Positions 17,967-26,928 of a DNA stretch of 64,000 bases are shown in pieces. How positions within the stretch are numbered: the stretch's first letter is position 1; every line of letters starts with the position of its first letter. The translations under genes and the position numbers were made by a program. Origin of the DNA: G965212025 sp965215765 (GTDB taxonomy: Bacteria; Pseudomonadota; Gammaproteobacteria; Poriferisulfidales; Oxydemutatoraceae); the NCBI GenBank assembly GCA_965215765.1, contig OZ244118.1:1612001-1676000 (forward strand). The letters run 5' to 3'. The notes beneath the pieces were generated by a model that was given only the letters and a program-made list of their open reading frames with translations, did not search any database and had not been told where the DNA came from.

Positions 17967-19619
17967 ATGCCCGAATTGAATAGTGACAATTTGCTGACCG
18001 TCAACAATCTGACAGTGGTCTCGCAGTCTTCCGGGCGTTTGCTGGATCGCGTCAGCTTCACCGTGCGTAAGCGTCAGACCTTCTCGCTGGTGGGGGAGTC
18101 AGGTGCCGGCAAATCCCTGGCAGCTTTGTCTGTGTTGCGCTTGCTCCCGCCAGGTTTGCATTATGAAAGCGGGGAGATTTTCCTGAAAGACAAAGACCTC
18201 CTGTCGCTGCCCGAATTTGCCATGAAAGAAGTACGCGGCACGAAGATCGCCATGATTTTTCAGGAGCCCTCTGTTGCGTTCAACCCGGTCATGACAGTGG
18301 GTCAACAGATCGACGAAGTGCTGCGTTTACATCATGGTTTGCGAAAGGCCGCTGCCCGGGATCGCGCCTGCGAATGGTTGGCGAAAATGGAACTGCAGCA
18401 CCCCGCGCAGGTGTACCGCTCGTACCCGCACCAGCTCTCGGGTGGGATGAAACAGCGTGCCATGATTGCCATGGCTTTGGCGTGTGACCCGGATCTGCTC
18501 ATCGCCGATGAACCCACAACGGCTCTTGACGTAACCATACAGGCTCAAATTCTGGAGTTGTTACGATCCATACAGAGTGAACGGGACATTTCCGTGCTTT
18601 TTATTTCGCACGACCTTTCCGTGGTGTCGAATGTTGCCGACCGAATGGCAGTCATGCGCAGCGGCCGTGTTCTGGATGAAATGAGCACGGGCGAGTTTTT
18701 CGCAGGAAACCGTCACCCTTATAGCCGACAGCTTTTGTCGGTTATTCCCGGTCTGGACAAACGGGCGCATTTGTTGCTGGGAGGAGAGAGGCGCAAGGAG
18801 GTCAGTGTGGAAAAGTCCGACAACTCCGAGTTGCTGGATATCCAGGATTTGAAAGTGCATTTTCCGGTGTCCGCCGGCTTGTTCAGCCGCTCAAAAGACT
18901 CTGTAAAAGCGGTGGACGGGGTGTCTTTGCGCTTGCAAAAAGGCAAGACTTTGGCAGTGGTGGGTGAGTCCGGGAGCGGGAAGAGTACGCTTGCCAAGGC
19001 GATCCTGAAATTGCTCCTGGCAACATCCGGGAAAATATTTTTTGACGGCCAGGATATTCAGTTGCAGTCCGGAAGTGCGGAAAAAGCGTTTCGCCGCCGA
19101 GTCCAGGCGGTCTTTCAGGACCCCTATTCGTCAATGAACCCGAGAATGACCATCGGGGAAATGGTCAAAGAGGGGATGCAGATATATTTCAAGGAGATGA
19201 GCGCACACGAAATGGACGACAAAATCTGCCATTTGCTGCAGGAAGTCGGAATTGACCCTGGCTGCCAGGATCACTACCCGCATGAATTTTCTGGTGGCCA
19301 AAGACAAAGAATCTGTATTGCCCGCGCCTTGGCGGTAGAGCCAGAATTGATTGTTTGTGACGAACCCACGAGTGCTTTGGATCTGACGGTTCAGGCTCAG
19401 ATCCTTGATTTGCTGACCGGACTTCAGGAACGCCACGGCTTGAGTTATTTTTTCATCACCCACGATATGGCAGTGGTGTCCTACCTGGCACACGAGGTAG
19501 CGGTCATGTTTCAAGGGCGCATTGTGGAATGCGAGGAAACGACGGCTCTCTTTGCAGCGCCTGGCACTTCATATACAAAAAATTTGTTGGCCGCAGTTCC
19601 TTTGCTGAAAACCGGCTGA
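17967..19619 (+). CDS. Peptide ABC transporter dual ATPase (YejF-like)
   Basis: This 550-residue protein is two fused ABC ATPases energising the importer. Domain 1 has Walker A GESGAGKS, signature LSGGMKQR and Walker B LLIADEPTTALD. Domain 2 has GESGSGKS, FSGGQRQR and LIVCDEPTSALD. Each domain is followed by the oligopeptide-type C-terminal region (NRHPYSRQLL and GTSYTKNLL). ATG 17967 with AGGA just upstream gives MPELNSDNLL; the longer frame upstream overlaps the permease. The YejABEF-type gene order supports peptide import. Confidence 0.93.
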   Translation: MPELNSDNLLTVNNLTVVSQSSGRLLDRVSFTVRKRQTFSLVGESGAGKSLAALSVLRLLPPGLHYESGEIFLKDKDLLSLPEFAMKEVRGTKIAMIFQEPSVAFNPVMTVGQQIDEVLRLHHGLRKAAARDRACEWLAKMELQHPAQVYRSYPHQLSGGMKQRAMIAMALACDPDLLIADEPTTALDVTIQAQILELLRSIQSERDISVLFISHDLSVVSNVADRMAVMRSGRVLDEMSTGEFFAGNRHPYSRQLLSVIPGLDKRAHLLLGGERRKEVSVEKSDNSELLDIQDLKVHFPVSAGLFSRSKDSVKAVDGVSLRLQKGKTLAVVGESGSGKSTLAKAILKLLLATSGKIFFDGQDIQLQSGSAEKAFRRRVQAVFQDPYSSMNPRMTIGEMVKEGMQIYFKEMSAHEMDDKICHLLQEVGIDPGCQDHYPHEFSGGQRQRICIARALAVEPELIVCDEPTSALDLTVQAQILDLLTGLQERHGLSYFFITHDMAVVSYLAHEVAVMFQGRIVECEETTALFAAPGTSYTKNLLAAVPLLKTG

Positions 19620-19630
19620 AACGGTCTGCC

Positions 19631-20386
19631 ATGCATCCATCACAACAACGCCCCGACTACTCATCACGCGAATTTCTGAGCTTCGAACTGGGATCCTGGT
19701 TTTTGCGTCGCACCGGCGCAAACTTTGCCAGTGCCACCAACGCCCTGGCCAAGCAATGGCTGGCTGGCACGATGGGCAATTTTGCCTTGGAATTGCGTAT
19801 TTCTTGCCATGGAAGCCTGCTGGCAGCGCATTCTCAGGTACACCCCGTATTTGAGCTTAGTCACCACGGAAACGGCGTCCGGTGTCATTTTGCCGAACTC
19901 CCCATTGAAAGCCGGAGCGTCGAACTTGTCGTCGCTACGCACGTGCTGGAATTTTCCGCAGCACCGCACGCCGTTTTACGCGAAATAGCCAGAGTGCTGA
20001 CTCCGGAAGGGACGCTTCTGTTGATCATTTTCAATCCGTACAGCATTCATGGCTTTCAGAAGCATTTACGCTTGTCACGCGGCGTTCCCTGGTCTGGCCA
20101 CTATTTTGCGCCACGCAAGATTCGTGACTGGCTACGGTTGCTGGGTTTCAAAATTCTGTGTTCCCAGGGAATCAGCCAGCCTTGTTTTCATCGGTTTACC
20201 CAGCGGTTTATGAAAGGATTTGTTGCAGTTGACAAACTGTACGATTTCGCTGGCGTGTATGCCATAAAGGCAAAAAAGCAGACGCCGGGAACCCTGTTAA
20301 ATTTGAAAAGCCTGAGTTCAGACGTGTTTTTGGACAATAACTCATGGGTACGACAACCCACAGCACCATGCAGGGAACAGAGCTAA
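19631..20386 (+). CDS. SAM-dependent methyltransferase next to rnhA (YafS-like)
   Basis: This 251-residue class I methyltransferase-like protein contains the post-I stretch LPIESRSVELVVATHVLEF and VLREIARVLTPEGTLLLIIFNPYS, typical of Methyltransf_11 domains. ATG 19631 follows the transporter ATPase by 11 bp. The same neighbour of rnhA/dnaQ is seen in many gammaproteobacteria (yafS in E. coli). Its substrate is unknown. The classical glycine-rich motif I is not obvious, so the activity is uncertain. Confidence 0.75.
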   Translation: MHPSQQRPDYSSREFLSFELGSWFLRRTGANFASATNALAKQWLAGTMGNFALELRISCHGSLLAAHSQVHPVFELSHHGNGVRCHFAELPIESRSVELVVATHVLEFSAAPHAVLREIARVLTPEGTLLLIIFNPYSIHGFQKHLRLSRGVPWSGHYFAPRKIRDWLRLLGFKILCSQGISQPCFHRFTQRFMKGFVAVDKLYDFAGVYAIKAKKQTPGTLLNLKSLSSDVFLDNNSWVRQPTAPCREQS

Positions 20387-20811
20387 GCGCCTACACAGAC
20401 GGATCCTGCCTGGGCAACCCCGGGCCTGGGGGCTGGGCGGCGATTTTGCAATATCGGGACGGTGAGGCAGAAAAAGTTCTTTCTGGCCATGTTGCCCAGA
20501 CCACCAATAATCGGATGGAATTGACTGCGGCGATTGAAGTGCTCAAGCACATCAAGCCGGGAAGTACCATTCACCTTTACACTGACTCGATGTATGTGAA
20601 AGATGGCATCACGAAATGGGTGGCAAACTGGGAACGGAACGGATGGCGCACCAGCAACAAGCAAGCAGTGAAAAATCAGGATCTCTGGCGACAACTGCGT
20701 GAACTGACAAAAGCACAGCTGGTACACTGGCATTGGGTCAAGGCGCACGCGCAAAATGAAATGAACAACCGCGTGGATCAAATCGCCCGCTTCAGCAGTC
20801 TCAACCCATGA
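20368..20811 (+). CDS. rnhA: Ribonuclease HI
   Basis: RNase HI cuts the RNA strand of RNA-DNA hybrids. The catalytic acidic residues are visible in YTDGSCLGNPGPGGW (Asp), NNRMELTAAIE (Glu), YTDSMYVKDGI (Asp) and NNRVDQIA (Asp), with the catalytic-loop His in WHWVKAHAQ. ATG 20368 gives 147 residues, close to E. coli (155); ATG 20344 adds eight residues and overlaps the methyltransferase by 43 bp. The stop overlaps the dnaQ fragment start (ATGA at 20808). The last about 55 bp recur at 20950-21003 and 21610-21660 as part of the dnaQ duplications. Confidence 0.94.
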   Translation: MQGTELSAYTDGSCLGNPGPGGWAAILQYRDGEAEKVLSGHVAQTTNNRMELTAAIEVLKHIKPGSTIHLYTDSMYVKDGITKWVANWERNGWRTSNKQAVKNQDLWRQLRELTKAQLVHWHWVKAHAQNEMNNRVDQIARFSSLNP

Positions 20812-20960
20812 AACAAATCATTCTGGATATCGAAACGACCGGGCTTAAGGCGGAGCGTGGGGATCGTGTCGTAGAAATTGCCTGCATTGAAATTCGCGGT
20901 CACTCCATCAGCGACAACACTTTCCATACTTACGTCAATCCGCAACGTAAAATGAAATGA
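20808..20960 (+). pseudogene. dnaQ 5' fragment (50 codons)
   Basis: It starts exactly like dnaQ (MKQIILDIETTGLKAERGD) and overlaps the rnhA stop by 4 bp, but at codon 49 it runs into duplicated rnhA tail and stops (KMK, TGA 20958-20960). It keeps only the Exo I motif, so no exonuclease activity is expected. It occupies the position translationally coupled to rnhA. Confidence 0.88.
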
Positions 20961-21003
20961 ACAACCACTTGGATCAAATCGCCCACTTCAGCAGTCTCAA
21001 CCC

Positions 21004-21531
21004 ATGAAACAAATCGTTCTGGATGTTGAAACGACCGGGCTTAAGGCGGAGCGGGGGGATCGTGTCGTGGAAATTGCCTGCATTGAAATTCGCGGTCACT
21101 CCATCAGCGACAACACTTTCCATACTTACGTCAATCCGCAACGTAAAATGCCTGAGGGAGCCAGAAGAATTCACGGTCTCAGTGATGATTTTTTACGCGA
21201 CAAGCCGGAATTTCCTCGTATTGCTGCGGAACTGATTGCCTTCATCAAAGGCTCGAAACTGCTGGTTCACAACGCGCCTTTTGACATCGGGTTTCTGATT
21301 CAGGAATTCAAGCTTGCCGGACTGGGTGATTTTCGCCGGCTTTGTGGTTGCATCGTCGTTGACACGCTGGAAATTGCAAGAAGACTTCACCGGGGTCAAA
21401 GTAACAGCCTTGATGCGTTGTGTGATCGCTACCGCATTGACCATTCGGCGCGGGAAAAACACGATGCCATGACCGACTGCCGGCTTCTGGCAGCAGTATA
21501 TTTTGCGATGACCAGGGGGTTCGTGTCGTAG
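21004..21531 (+). CDS. Truncated DnaQ paralogue with an intact exonuclease domain
   Basis: This 175-residue DEDD-family 3'-5' exonuclease retains Exo I (LDVETTGL), Exo II (VHNAPFDIGFL) and Exo III (HSAREKHDAMTDCRLL, the DEDDh His and Asp). The C-terminal about 50 residues of the full copy, which in E. coli epsilon bind the DNA polymerase III alpha subunit, are replaced by RGFVS and a stop at a duplication junction. The start context is the duplicated rnhA tail, so the ribosome-coupling signal may be absent. It could make a free proofreading-type exonuclease or be a recent pseudogene. The main visible differences from the full copy are scattered substitutions with the frame intact. Confidence 0.7.
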   Translation: MKQIVLDVETTGLKAERGDRVVEIACIEIRGHSISDNTFHTYVNPQRKMPEGARRIHGLSDDFLRDKPEFPRIAAELIAFIKGSKLLVHNAPFDIGFLIQEFKLAGLGDFRRLCGCIVVDTLEIARRLHRGQSNSLDALCDRYRIDHSAREKHDAMTDCRLLAAVYFAMTRGFVS

Positions 21532-21660
21532 AAATTGCCTGCATTGAAATTTGTGGTCACTCCATCAGTGACAACACTTTCCATACTTACGTCAATCCGC
21601 AACGCAAAATGAAATGAACAACCGCATGGATCAAATCGCCCGCTTCAGCAGTCTCAACCC
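21526..21660 (+). pseudogene. Internal dnaQ fragment plus rnhA tail
   Basis: It contains dnaQ codons about 18-48 without a start, in a different frame from the upstream copy, followed by a third copy of the rnhA tail. It shares TTTGTGGTCACTCC with the full dnaQ copy rather than the CGCGGTCACTCC of the first two, so it is the sister of the full copy. Confidence 0.8.
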
Positions 21661-22338
21661 ATGAAACAAATCATTCTGGATATCGAAACGACCGGGCTTA
21701 AGGCGGAGCGGGGGGATCGTGTCGTGGAAATTGCCTGCATTGAAATTTGTGGTCACTCCATCAGTGACAACACTTTCCATACTTACGTCAATCCGCAGCG
21801 CAAAATGGCTGAGGAAGCCAGAAAAATTCACGGTCTCAGTGATGATTTTTTACGCGACAAGCCGGAATTTCCTCATATTGCTACGGAACTGATTGCCTTC
21901 ATCAAAGGCTCGGAACTGCTGATTCACAACGCGCCTTTTGACATCGGGTTCCTGATTCAGGAATTTAAGCTTGCTGGACTGGGTGATTTTCGCCGGGTTT
22001 GTGATTGCAAGGTCGTTGACACGCTGGAAACTGCAAGAGAACTTCACCCGGGACAAAGAAACAGCCTTGATGCGTTGTGTGACCGCTACCGCATTGACCA
22101 TTCGGCGCGGGAAAAACACGATGCCATGACCGACTGCCGGCTTCTGGCAGCAGTATATTTTGCGATGACCGGTGGACAATCCCCTCTGGATTTTGAAGTG
22201 CCCGTCCCCCCAAAAAGCACCGTCACCACTGCACGGCAAACGGGCAGCGGAACAACGCTTCGCCCGATCGTGATTAAAGCCAACTCTAAGGAACTGGATA
22301 TACATAATCAATTTATGAAGGAATTTCTTCATAAATAG
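21661..22338 (+). CDS. dnaQ: DNA polymerase III epsilon subunit (proofreading exonuclease)
   Basis: This 225-residue full-length copy has Exo I ILDIETTGL, Exo II HNAPFDIGFL, Exo III HSAREKHDAMTDCRLL, then a Pro/Thr-rich linker (VPVPPKSTVTTARQTG) and a C-terminal segment (ELDIHNQFMKEFLHK) in the position used to bind the polymerase subunit. It proofreads replication errors. It is the only copy with the full tail and is therefore probably the functional subunit. Confidence 0.93.
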   Translation: MKQIILDIETTGLKAERGDRVVEIACIEICGHSISDNTFHTYVNPQRKMAEEARKIHGLSDDFLRDKPEFPHIATELIAFIKGSELLIHNAPFDIGFLIQEFKLAGLGDFRRVCDCKVVDTLETARELHPGQRNSLDALCDRYRIDHSAREKHDAMTDCRLLAAVYFAMTGGQSPLDFEVPVPPKSTVTTARQTGSGTTLRPIVIKANSKELDIHNQFMKEFLHK

Positions 22339-22405
22339 CGCATGAAAACCATTTTTGTTTTGTTGTGTTTTGAACCCGGTTTGCGTAGCATTCGCTTTCC
22401 TTTCC

Positions 22406-22479
<74 letters not shown>

Positions 22480-22804
22480 TTCCTGTTTTCTCTCAAGCCG
22501 CCTCAGTCATGGTGAAGTGAGTGGCGGCTACTTCAGCAACCGCGGAAGACGCGAGAAGATTTTGCTTCCTGACGAATGCTGCGTGATTCGGTGGGTGGCA
22601 CTCAGGCTTAAGGATTTGCTTTCCCGAACCTGTTGACACAAGTCGTGGCAAAGGTGCTTTCCCGCACATTGCGGCGTTGGTAGGCTCTGACTGCTGTGCC
22701 GTGTGCAAAAGATCTTTCGGCCAAACTGCAAGTCATCATAACTTGCAAAATATGCGGCTTCTTCTTAGGATGACTGCGACGCTTTTTTCAACCTTTGGAA
22801 CATT
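22480..22804. other. 325-bp stretch without a recognised gene
   Basis: Only short unconvincing frames are present, the longest on the minus strand at 22493-22708. No repeat of a neighbouring gene was found here. It probably holds the msrPQ promoter. Confidence 0.4.
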
Positions 22805-23773
22805 ATGCTGATAAAAATTCGCCACCAATCTGAACCCGAATCCAGTGAAATCACTTCAGAATCTGTCTATCGCGGCAGAAGGCAATTTATTGTCGGAAGC
22901 GGCGCGATTGCCGGGACGGTGATGGCATCCAGAGCGATGGGGGCTCTGAACAAAGATTTTGGAGATTTGCCTGACAGCCGATTCAACACCGACGAAAAAC
23001 TGACACCTTACGAAGTGGTGACGACCTACAACAATTTTTACGAAATGGGCAGCAGGAAAGAAGACCCCTTCAAGTATGCCGACTCCCTGAAAACCAAACC
23101 TTGGAGCATTACAGTGGGGGGTGAGTGCCACAAACCCGGAACCTACAACCTGGAAGACTTCATTAAACCTTACAGCCTTGAAGATCGGGTGTATCGCATG
23201 CGTTGCGTGGAAGCCTGGTCAATGGTGATCCCCTGGGTTGGCTTTGAAGTCTCCGAAATCATCAAAAGGGCAGAACCCAAAGGCTCCGCAAAATTTGTCG
23301 CCTTTACCACGGTTCTGGATCGCGAGAATTTGCCAGCACAAAAACCCAATCTGTTCCGCAGCTTTTTTTCCAGCATCAAGTGGCCCTACGTTGAAGGCTT
23401 GCGCCTTGACGAGGCCATGAACCCCTTGGCTATTTTTTCCGTAGGCTTGTACGGAAAGCCGTTGCCCAATCAAAACGGTGCCCCGCTGAGATTGGTCGTG
23501 CCGTGGAAATATGGCTTCAAAAGCATCAAATCGATCACGAAAATCCAGTTTGTGGAAAAAATGCCCCCAACTTCCTGGAACCTGATTGACTCGGGTGAAT
23601 ACGGCTTTTATTCCAACGTAAACCCGACTGTTGATCACCCGCGTTGGTCACAAAAACGTGAAAAGCGTCTGCTTGGCGGCTTTCCTACCTGGCGGAAAAC
23701 CCAAATGTTCAATGGCTACGCAGAGCAAGTGGCTTCCATGTACAAAGGCATGGACTTGCAGAAAAACTTCTAG
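22805..23773 (+). CDS. msrP: Protein-methionine-sulfoxide reductase catalytic subunit MsrP
   Basis: MsrP is a periplasmic molybdopterin enzyme that repairs oxidised methionines with electrons from MsrQ. The 322-residue sequence has a Tat signal (RRQFIVGSG, residues about 21-29), ASRAMG near the signal region, the molybdenum-ligand Cys in YRMRCVEAWSM (Cys134), and the family endings SQKREKRLLGGFPTWRKT and NGY. The length is close to E. coli YedY (334). msrQ follows after 23 bp. Confidence 0.95.
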   Translation: MLIKIRHQSEPESSEITSESVYRGRRQFIVGSGAIAGTVMASRAMGALNKDFGDLPDSRFNTDEKLTPYEVVTTYNNFYEMGSRKEDPFKYADSLKTKPWSITVGGECHKPGTYNLEDFIKPYSLEDRVYRMRCVEAWSMVIPWVGFEVSEIIKRAEPKGSAKFVAFTTVLDRENLPAQKPNLFRSFFSSIKWPYVEGLRLDEAMNPLAIFSVGLYGKPLPNQNGAPLRLVVPWKYGFKSIKSITKIQFVEKMPPTSWNLIDSGEYGFYSNVNPTVDHPRWSQKREKRLLGGFPTWRKTQMFNGYAEQVASMYKGMDLQKNF

Positions 23774-23796
23774 GTTCGCATCGTTCCTGGCTATTT

Positions 23797-24384
23797 TTGA
23801 AAACAGCAGTACGCCTTGGCGTTCACCTTGCCTGCCTGACGCCACTGACGCTGGTTCTCTTGGCGATTTACAACGGCCAGGCAGGACCGAACCCCCCAGA
23901 ATTTTTTACCGAAAGCACCGGCGACTGGACTCTGCGTTTTCTTTTGATCACCCTTACCGTCAGACCGGCCGCCAAGATTTTCAGATTCCCGGTATTGCTG
24001 AGTTATCGGCGTGCCGTAGGGCTTTATGCGTTTTTCTATGCCTTAGTGCATTTTTTGACCTTTTCCGGCTTTGATCATCTTTTTATCTGGGAAGAAATTG
24101 TTGCCGACATTGCCAAAAGACCGTTCATCTACGTTGGCTTCGGGTCTTTACTCGCCTTGATTCCTTTGGCGGTAACTTCCAACAAAAAGGCCATCAGAGC
24201 CTTGGGGCACAAATGGAAGATTCTGCATCGGCTGGTGTACGTCATTGCCATTTCCGGCATGGTGCATTATTGGTGGCAGATTCGTGACGATTATGAAAAG
24301 GCAGCGCTGTATTCGCTGATTCTGATGATTTTGCTAGGCTATCGCGTTTTCGCCTGGTGGCGTTTGAGACGCCTGTACGCCTAA
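23797..24384 (+). CDS. msrQ: Haem-binding membrane subunit MsrQ
   Basis: This 195-residue inner-membrane b-type haem protein passes quinol electrons to MsrP. Five to six hydrophobic segments with conserved histidines are visible (FYALVHFLTF, LGHKWKILHRLVY, GMVHYWW), matching the ferric-reductase-like domain. TTG 23797 is the start that leaves the first membrane segment intact; no good Shine-Dalgarno is seen and the start is less certain. Confidence 0.9.
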   Translation: MKTAVRLGVHLACLTPLTLVLLAIYNGQAGPNPPEFFTESTGDWTLRFLLITLTVRPAAKIFRFPVLLSYRRAVGLYAFFYALVHFLTFSGFDHLFIWEEIVADIAKRPFIYVGFGSLLALIPLAVTSNKKAIRALGHKWKILHRLVYVIAISGMVHYWWQIRDDYEKAALYSLILMILLGYRVFAWWRLRRLYA

Positions 24385-24431
24385 ATTCTGGTATCTTTTA
24401 CCATTCCCCTTTCAAGACAGGAGTAAAGCTT

Positions 24432-25682
24432 ATGTTCTCAACCGATATGTGTATCGCCGACTTCGACCCGGAACTAACCCGAGCCATTGATGCGGAGAAA
24501 CAAAGGCAGGAAAACCACGTTGAACTGATTGCTTCGGAAAACTACACCAGCCCTCGGGTCATGGAAGCACAAGCCTCGGTTCTGACCAACAAGTACGCAG
24601 AGGGATATCCTGCCAGGCGTTACTACGGCGGTTGTGAGCATGTTGACGTCGCCGAGCAGTTGGCGATTGACCGGTTGAAAGAGTTGTATGGTGCTGGTCA
24701 CGCGAATGTGCAACCACATTCGGGTTCACAAGCCAATGCTGCGGTCTACTTGGCATTGTGCGAGCCGGGAGACGTCATCATGGGAATGAGCCTTGCCCAT
24801 GGCGGGCATCTGACGCATGGGGCAAAAGTCAATTTTTCCGGAAAGGTCTTCAACGCCGTGCAATACGGGATCAACGACAAAGGTCTTATCGATTACGACG
24901 AGATGGAAGAACTGGCGAAGCAGCACAGGCCGAAAATGATTATCGGTGGGTTCTCCGCGTACTCACAAATCGTGGACTGGCAGCGCATGCGCGAAATCAG
25001 CGACCAGGTTGGAGCCTGGTTTGTCGTTGATATGGCACACGTTTCTGGCCTGGTGGCGGTCGATGAATATCCCAATCCTGTGCCGCACGCCGATGTGGTC
25101 ACGTCAACCACCCACAAAACCCTGCGCGGTCCACGAGGCGGCTTCATCTTGGCAAAAAACAACCCGCAGCTGGCGAAAAAACTAGACTCCATGGTATTTC
25201 CCGGTACGCAGGGCGGCCCCTTGATGCATGTGATTGCCGCCAAGGCAGTCGCTTTCAAGGAAGCTTTGCAGCCAGAATTTAAAGAATACATCAGGGATGT
25301 AAAGAAAAATGCACAAACCATGGTCAGCGTCTTGCAGGACAGGGGATACGAGATCGTTTCTGGAGGAACCAGGAACCACCTGATGCTGGTCAGCCTGATC
25401 TCTAAAGGCATTACCGGGAAAGAAGCTGATGCCGCGCTGGGAAGAGCCAATATCACGGCCAACAAAAACACGGTGCCAAACGACCCGCAGTCCCCTTTTG
25501 TGACCAGTGGCTTGCGCTTTGGCACCCCTGCCATTACCACCCGTGGTTTTGGCGCACAGGAGACGACTTATTTGACGGGACTGGTGTGTGACGTTCTGGA
25601 TGATCTCAATAATGAACAAACGATTGCCGCAGTACGTGAAAAGGTCTTGAAACTGTGCCAGAAATTTCCTGTCTACTCCTGA
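24432..25682 (+). CDS. glyA: Serine hydroxymethyltransferase
   Basis: GlyA is the PLP enzyme converting serine and tetrahydrofolate to glycine and methylene-tetrahydrofolate. The 416 residues include IASENYTSPRVMEAQ, YAEGYPARRYYGGCEHVD, and the PLP lysine in STTHKTLRGPRGG. ATG 24432 has AGGAG about 8 bp upstream. nrdR, often found between glyA and ribD in proteobacteria, is not present. Confidence 0.97.
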   Translation: MFSTDMCIADFDPELTRAIDAEKQRQENHVELIASENYTSPRVMEAQASVLTNKYAEGYPARRYYGGCEHVDVAEQLAIDRLKELYGAGHANVQPHSGSQANAAVYLALCEPGDVIMGMSLAHGGHLTHGAKVNFSGKVFNAVQYGINDKGLIDYDEMEELAKQHRPKMIIGGFSAYSQIVDWQRMREISDQVGAWFVVDMAHVSGLVAVDEYPNPVPHADVVTSTTHKTLRGPRGGFILAKNNPQLAKKLDSMVFPGTQGGPLMHVIAAKAVAFKEALQPEFKEYIRDVKKNAQTMVSVLQDRGYEIVSGGTRNHLMLVSLISKGITGKEADAALGRANITANKNTVPNDPQSPFVTSGLRFGTPAITTRGFGAQETTYLTGLVCDVLDDLNNEQTIAAVREKVLKLCQKFPVYS

Positions 25683-25797
25683 TTCCTCGGCACCATGGTC
25701 GTGATCCTTTTCTCCGGATAAATCCCAAGCAGGCACGCCGCTTTCAGAATCTTCCCTGTTACCGTCTCGGTAATTTTTCCGCTCATGTCCGGGCGTC

Positions 25798-26928
25798 ATG
25801 TCTGAGCTAAGGGATGAACACGAACCGGGGCTCCGTTTTATGGGGCGTGCGTTGGAACTGGCGCGTAAAGGACTTTACACGACCAGACCCAACCCGATGG
25901 TTGGCTGTGTCATCGTGAAAAACGGGCAAATCGTGGGAGAGGGATTTCACGAATACACAGGAGGAGCTCACGCAGAAGTGCTGGCATTGGAACAGGCGGG
26001 CAGGCAGGCTCAAGGAAGCGACATGTATCTGACTTTGGAGCCGTGCGCGCACCACGGGCGTACGCCCCCGTGTTGTGAAGCCATCATTGCCGCCAAAGTC
26101 CGGCGCGTGGTGATCGGAAGCGCAGACCCAAACCCAGGCGCAACAGGAGGTTTCGCGCGTCTGCAAGAGGAGGGGCTTGTGACCGAATTTTCCCCCTTGG
26201 GAGCAGAGGCCGAAAAATTGAACCCCGGCTTCTTCTCCCGGCACAAGCGAAAGAGGCCATGGATTCGAATCAAATTGGCGATCAGTCTGGACGGCAGAAT
26301 CGCTTTGAAAAACGGCGACAGTCGCTGGATCTCCGGGGAGGAATCCAGGCAAGACGTCCAATTCTGGCGTGCTGGCTCGTGCGCAATTCTCAGCAGTTCA
26401 CGCACCGTTTTGAACGACAATCCAAAACTCAATGTCCGACTCAAAGCAAGCGATCTGGGTGCCAGAAAAATCAAACAGCCGCTACGTGTCATCGTGGATT
26501 ACGGGTTGAAGATTCCGCCCCACGCCAAGATATTTCAACAACCAGGTTCAGTACTGCTTGCTACTTGCAGTTCTTCGCCTGTGGCGACGCAGGCACTGAA
26601 AGACGTGGGAGCTCAAGTTTTGTTGTTGCCACCGGAAGAGCCGGGGAGGGTGCCACTTGGGCACTTGATGCAGGAACTGGCGAAGCGTGAAATCAACGAA
26701 GTGCAGGTTGAGGCAGGAGGGACTTTGTGCGGTGCCTTGATTGCTTCCGGGCTGTACGATGAACTATTGTTGTATCAGGCTCCTTGCCTTCTTGGAAACG
26801 ATGCCTTGGCGATGGCGAATGTCCCGAGACTTGATGCCATGCAGGATCGCATCGAAGTGACTCTGCTCAAAAACATGCAGCTTGGTAACGACTTACGCCT
26901 GCTTTTTAGAAAAGGAGAGAACAAATGA
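25798..26928 (+). CDS. ribD: Bifunctional riboflavin deaminase/reductase RibD
   Basis: RibD carries out the second and third steps of riboflavin synthesis. The N-terminal deaminase domain has the zinc motifs HAEVLAL and PCAHHGRTPPCC (about residues 60-100); the C-terminal reductase domain begins RPWIRIKLAISLDGRIAL and contains VEAGGTLCGAL. The 376 residues match the family. No FMN riboswitch was recognised in the 115 bp upstream. The stop overlaps the next start (ATGA). Confidence 0.96.
   Translation: MSELRDEHEPGLRFMGRALELARKGLYTTRPNPMVGCVIVKNGQIVGEGFHEYTGGAHAEVLALEQAGRQAQGSDMYLTLEPCAHHGRTPPCCEAIIAAKVRRVVIGSADPNPGATGGFARLQEEGLVTEFSPLGAEAEKLNPGFFSRHKRKRPWIRIKLAISLDGRIALKNGDSRWISGEESRQDVQFWRAGSCAILSSSRTVLNDNPKLNVRLKASDLGARKIKQPLRVIVDYGLKIPPHAKIFQQPGSVLLATCSSSPVATQALKDVGAQVLLLPPEEPGRVPLGHLMQELAKREINEVQVEAGGTLCGALIASGLYDELLLYQAPCLLGNDALAMANVPRLDAMQDRIEVTLLKNMQLGNDLRLLFRKGENK

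Larger units (their letters stand above)
20750..21660 (+). repeat. Tandem duplications across the rnhA/dnaQ junction
   Basis: The rnhA tail plus dnaQ start occurs three times, with dnaQ start codons at 20808, 21004 and 21661. A fourth dnaQ piece without its start lies at 21526-21610. Breakpoints join dnaQ ...CAACGTAAAATG to rnhA ...AAAATGAAATGAAC, sharing AAAATG. The units are 196 and 657 bp. Confidence 0.9.

Noticed and set aside
25683..25797. FMN riboswitch before ribD
   Set aside because: The conserved RFN core is not present in the 115-bp gap.
24893..25799. Long minus-strand ORFs opposite glyA
   Set aside because: They are antisense to a clear glyA with all its motifs, and resemble no family.
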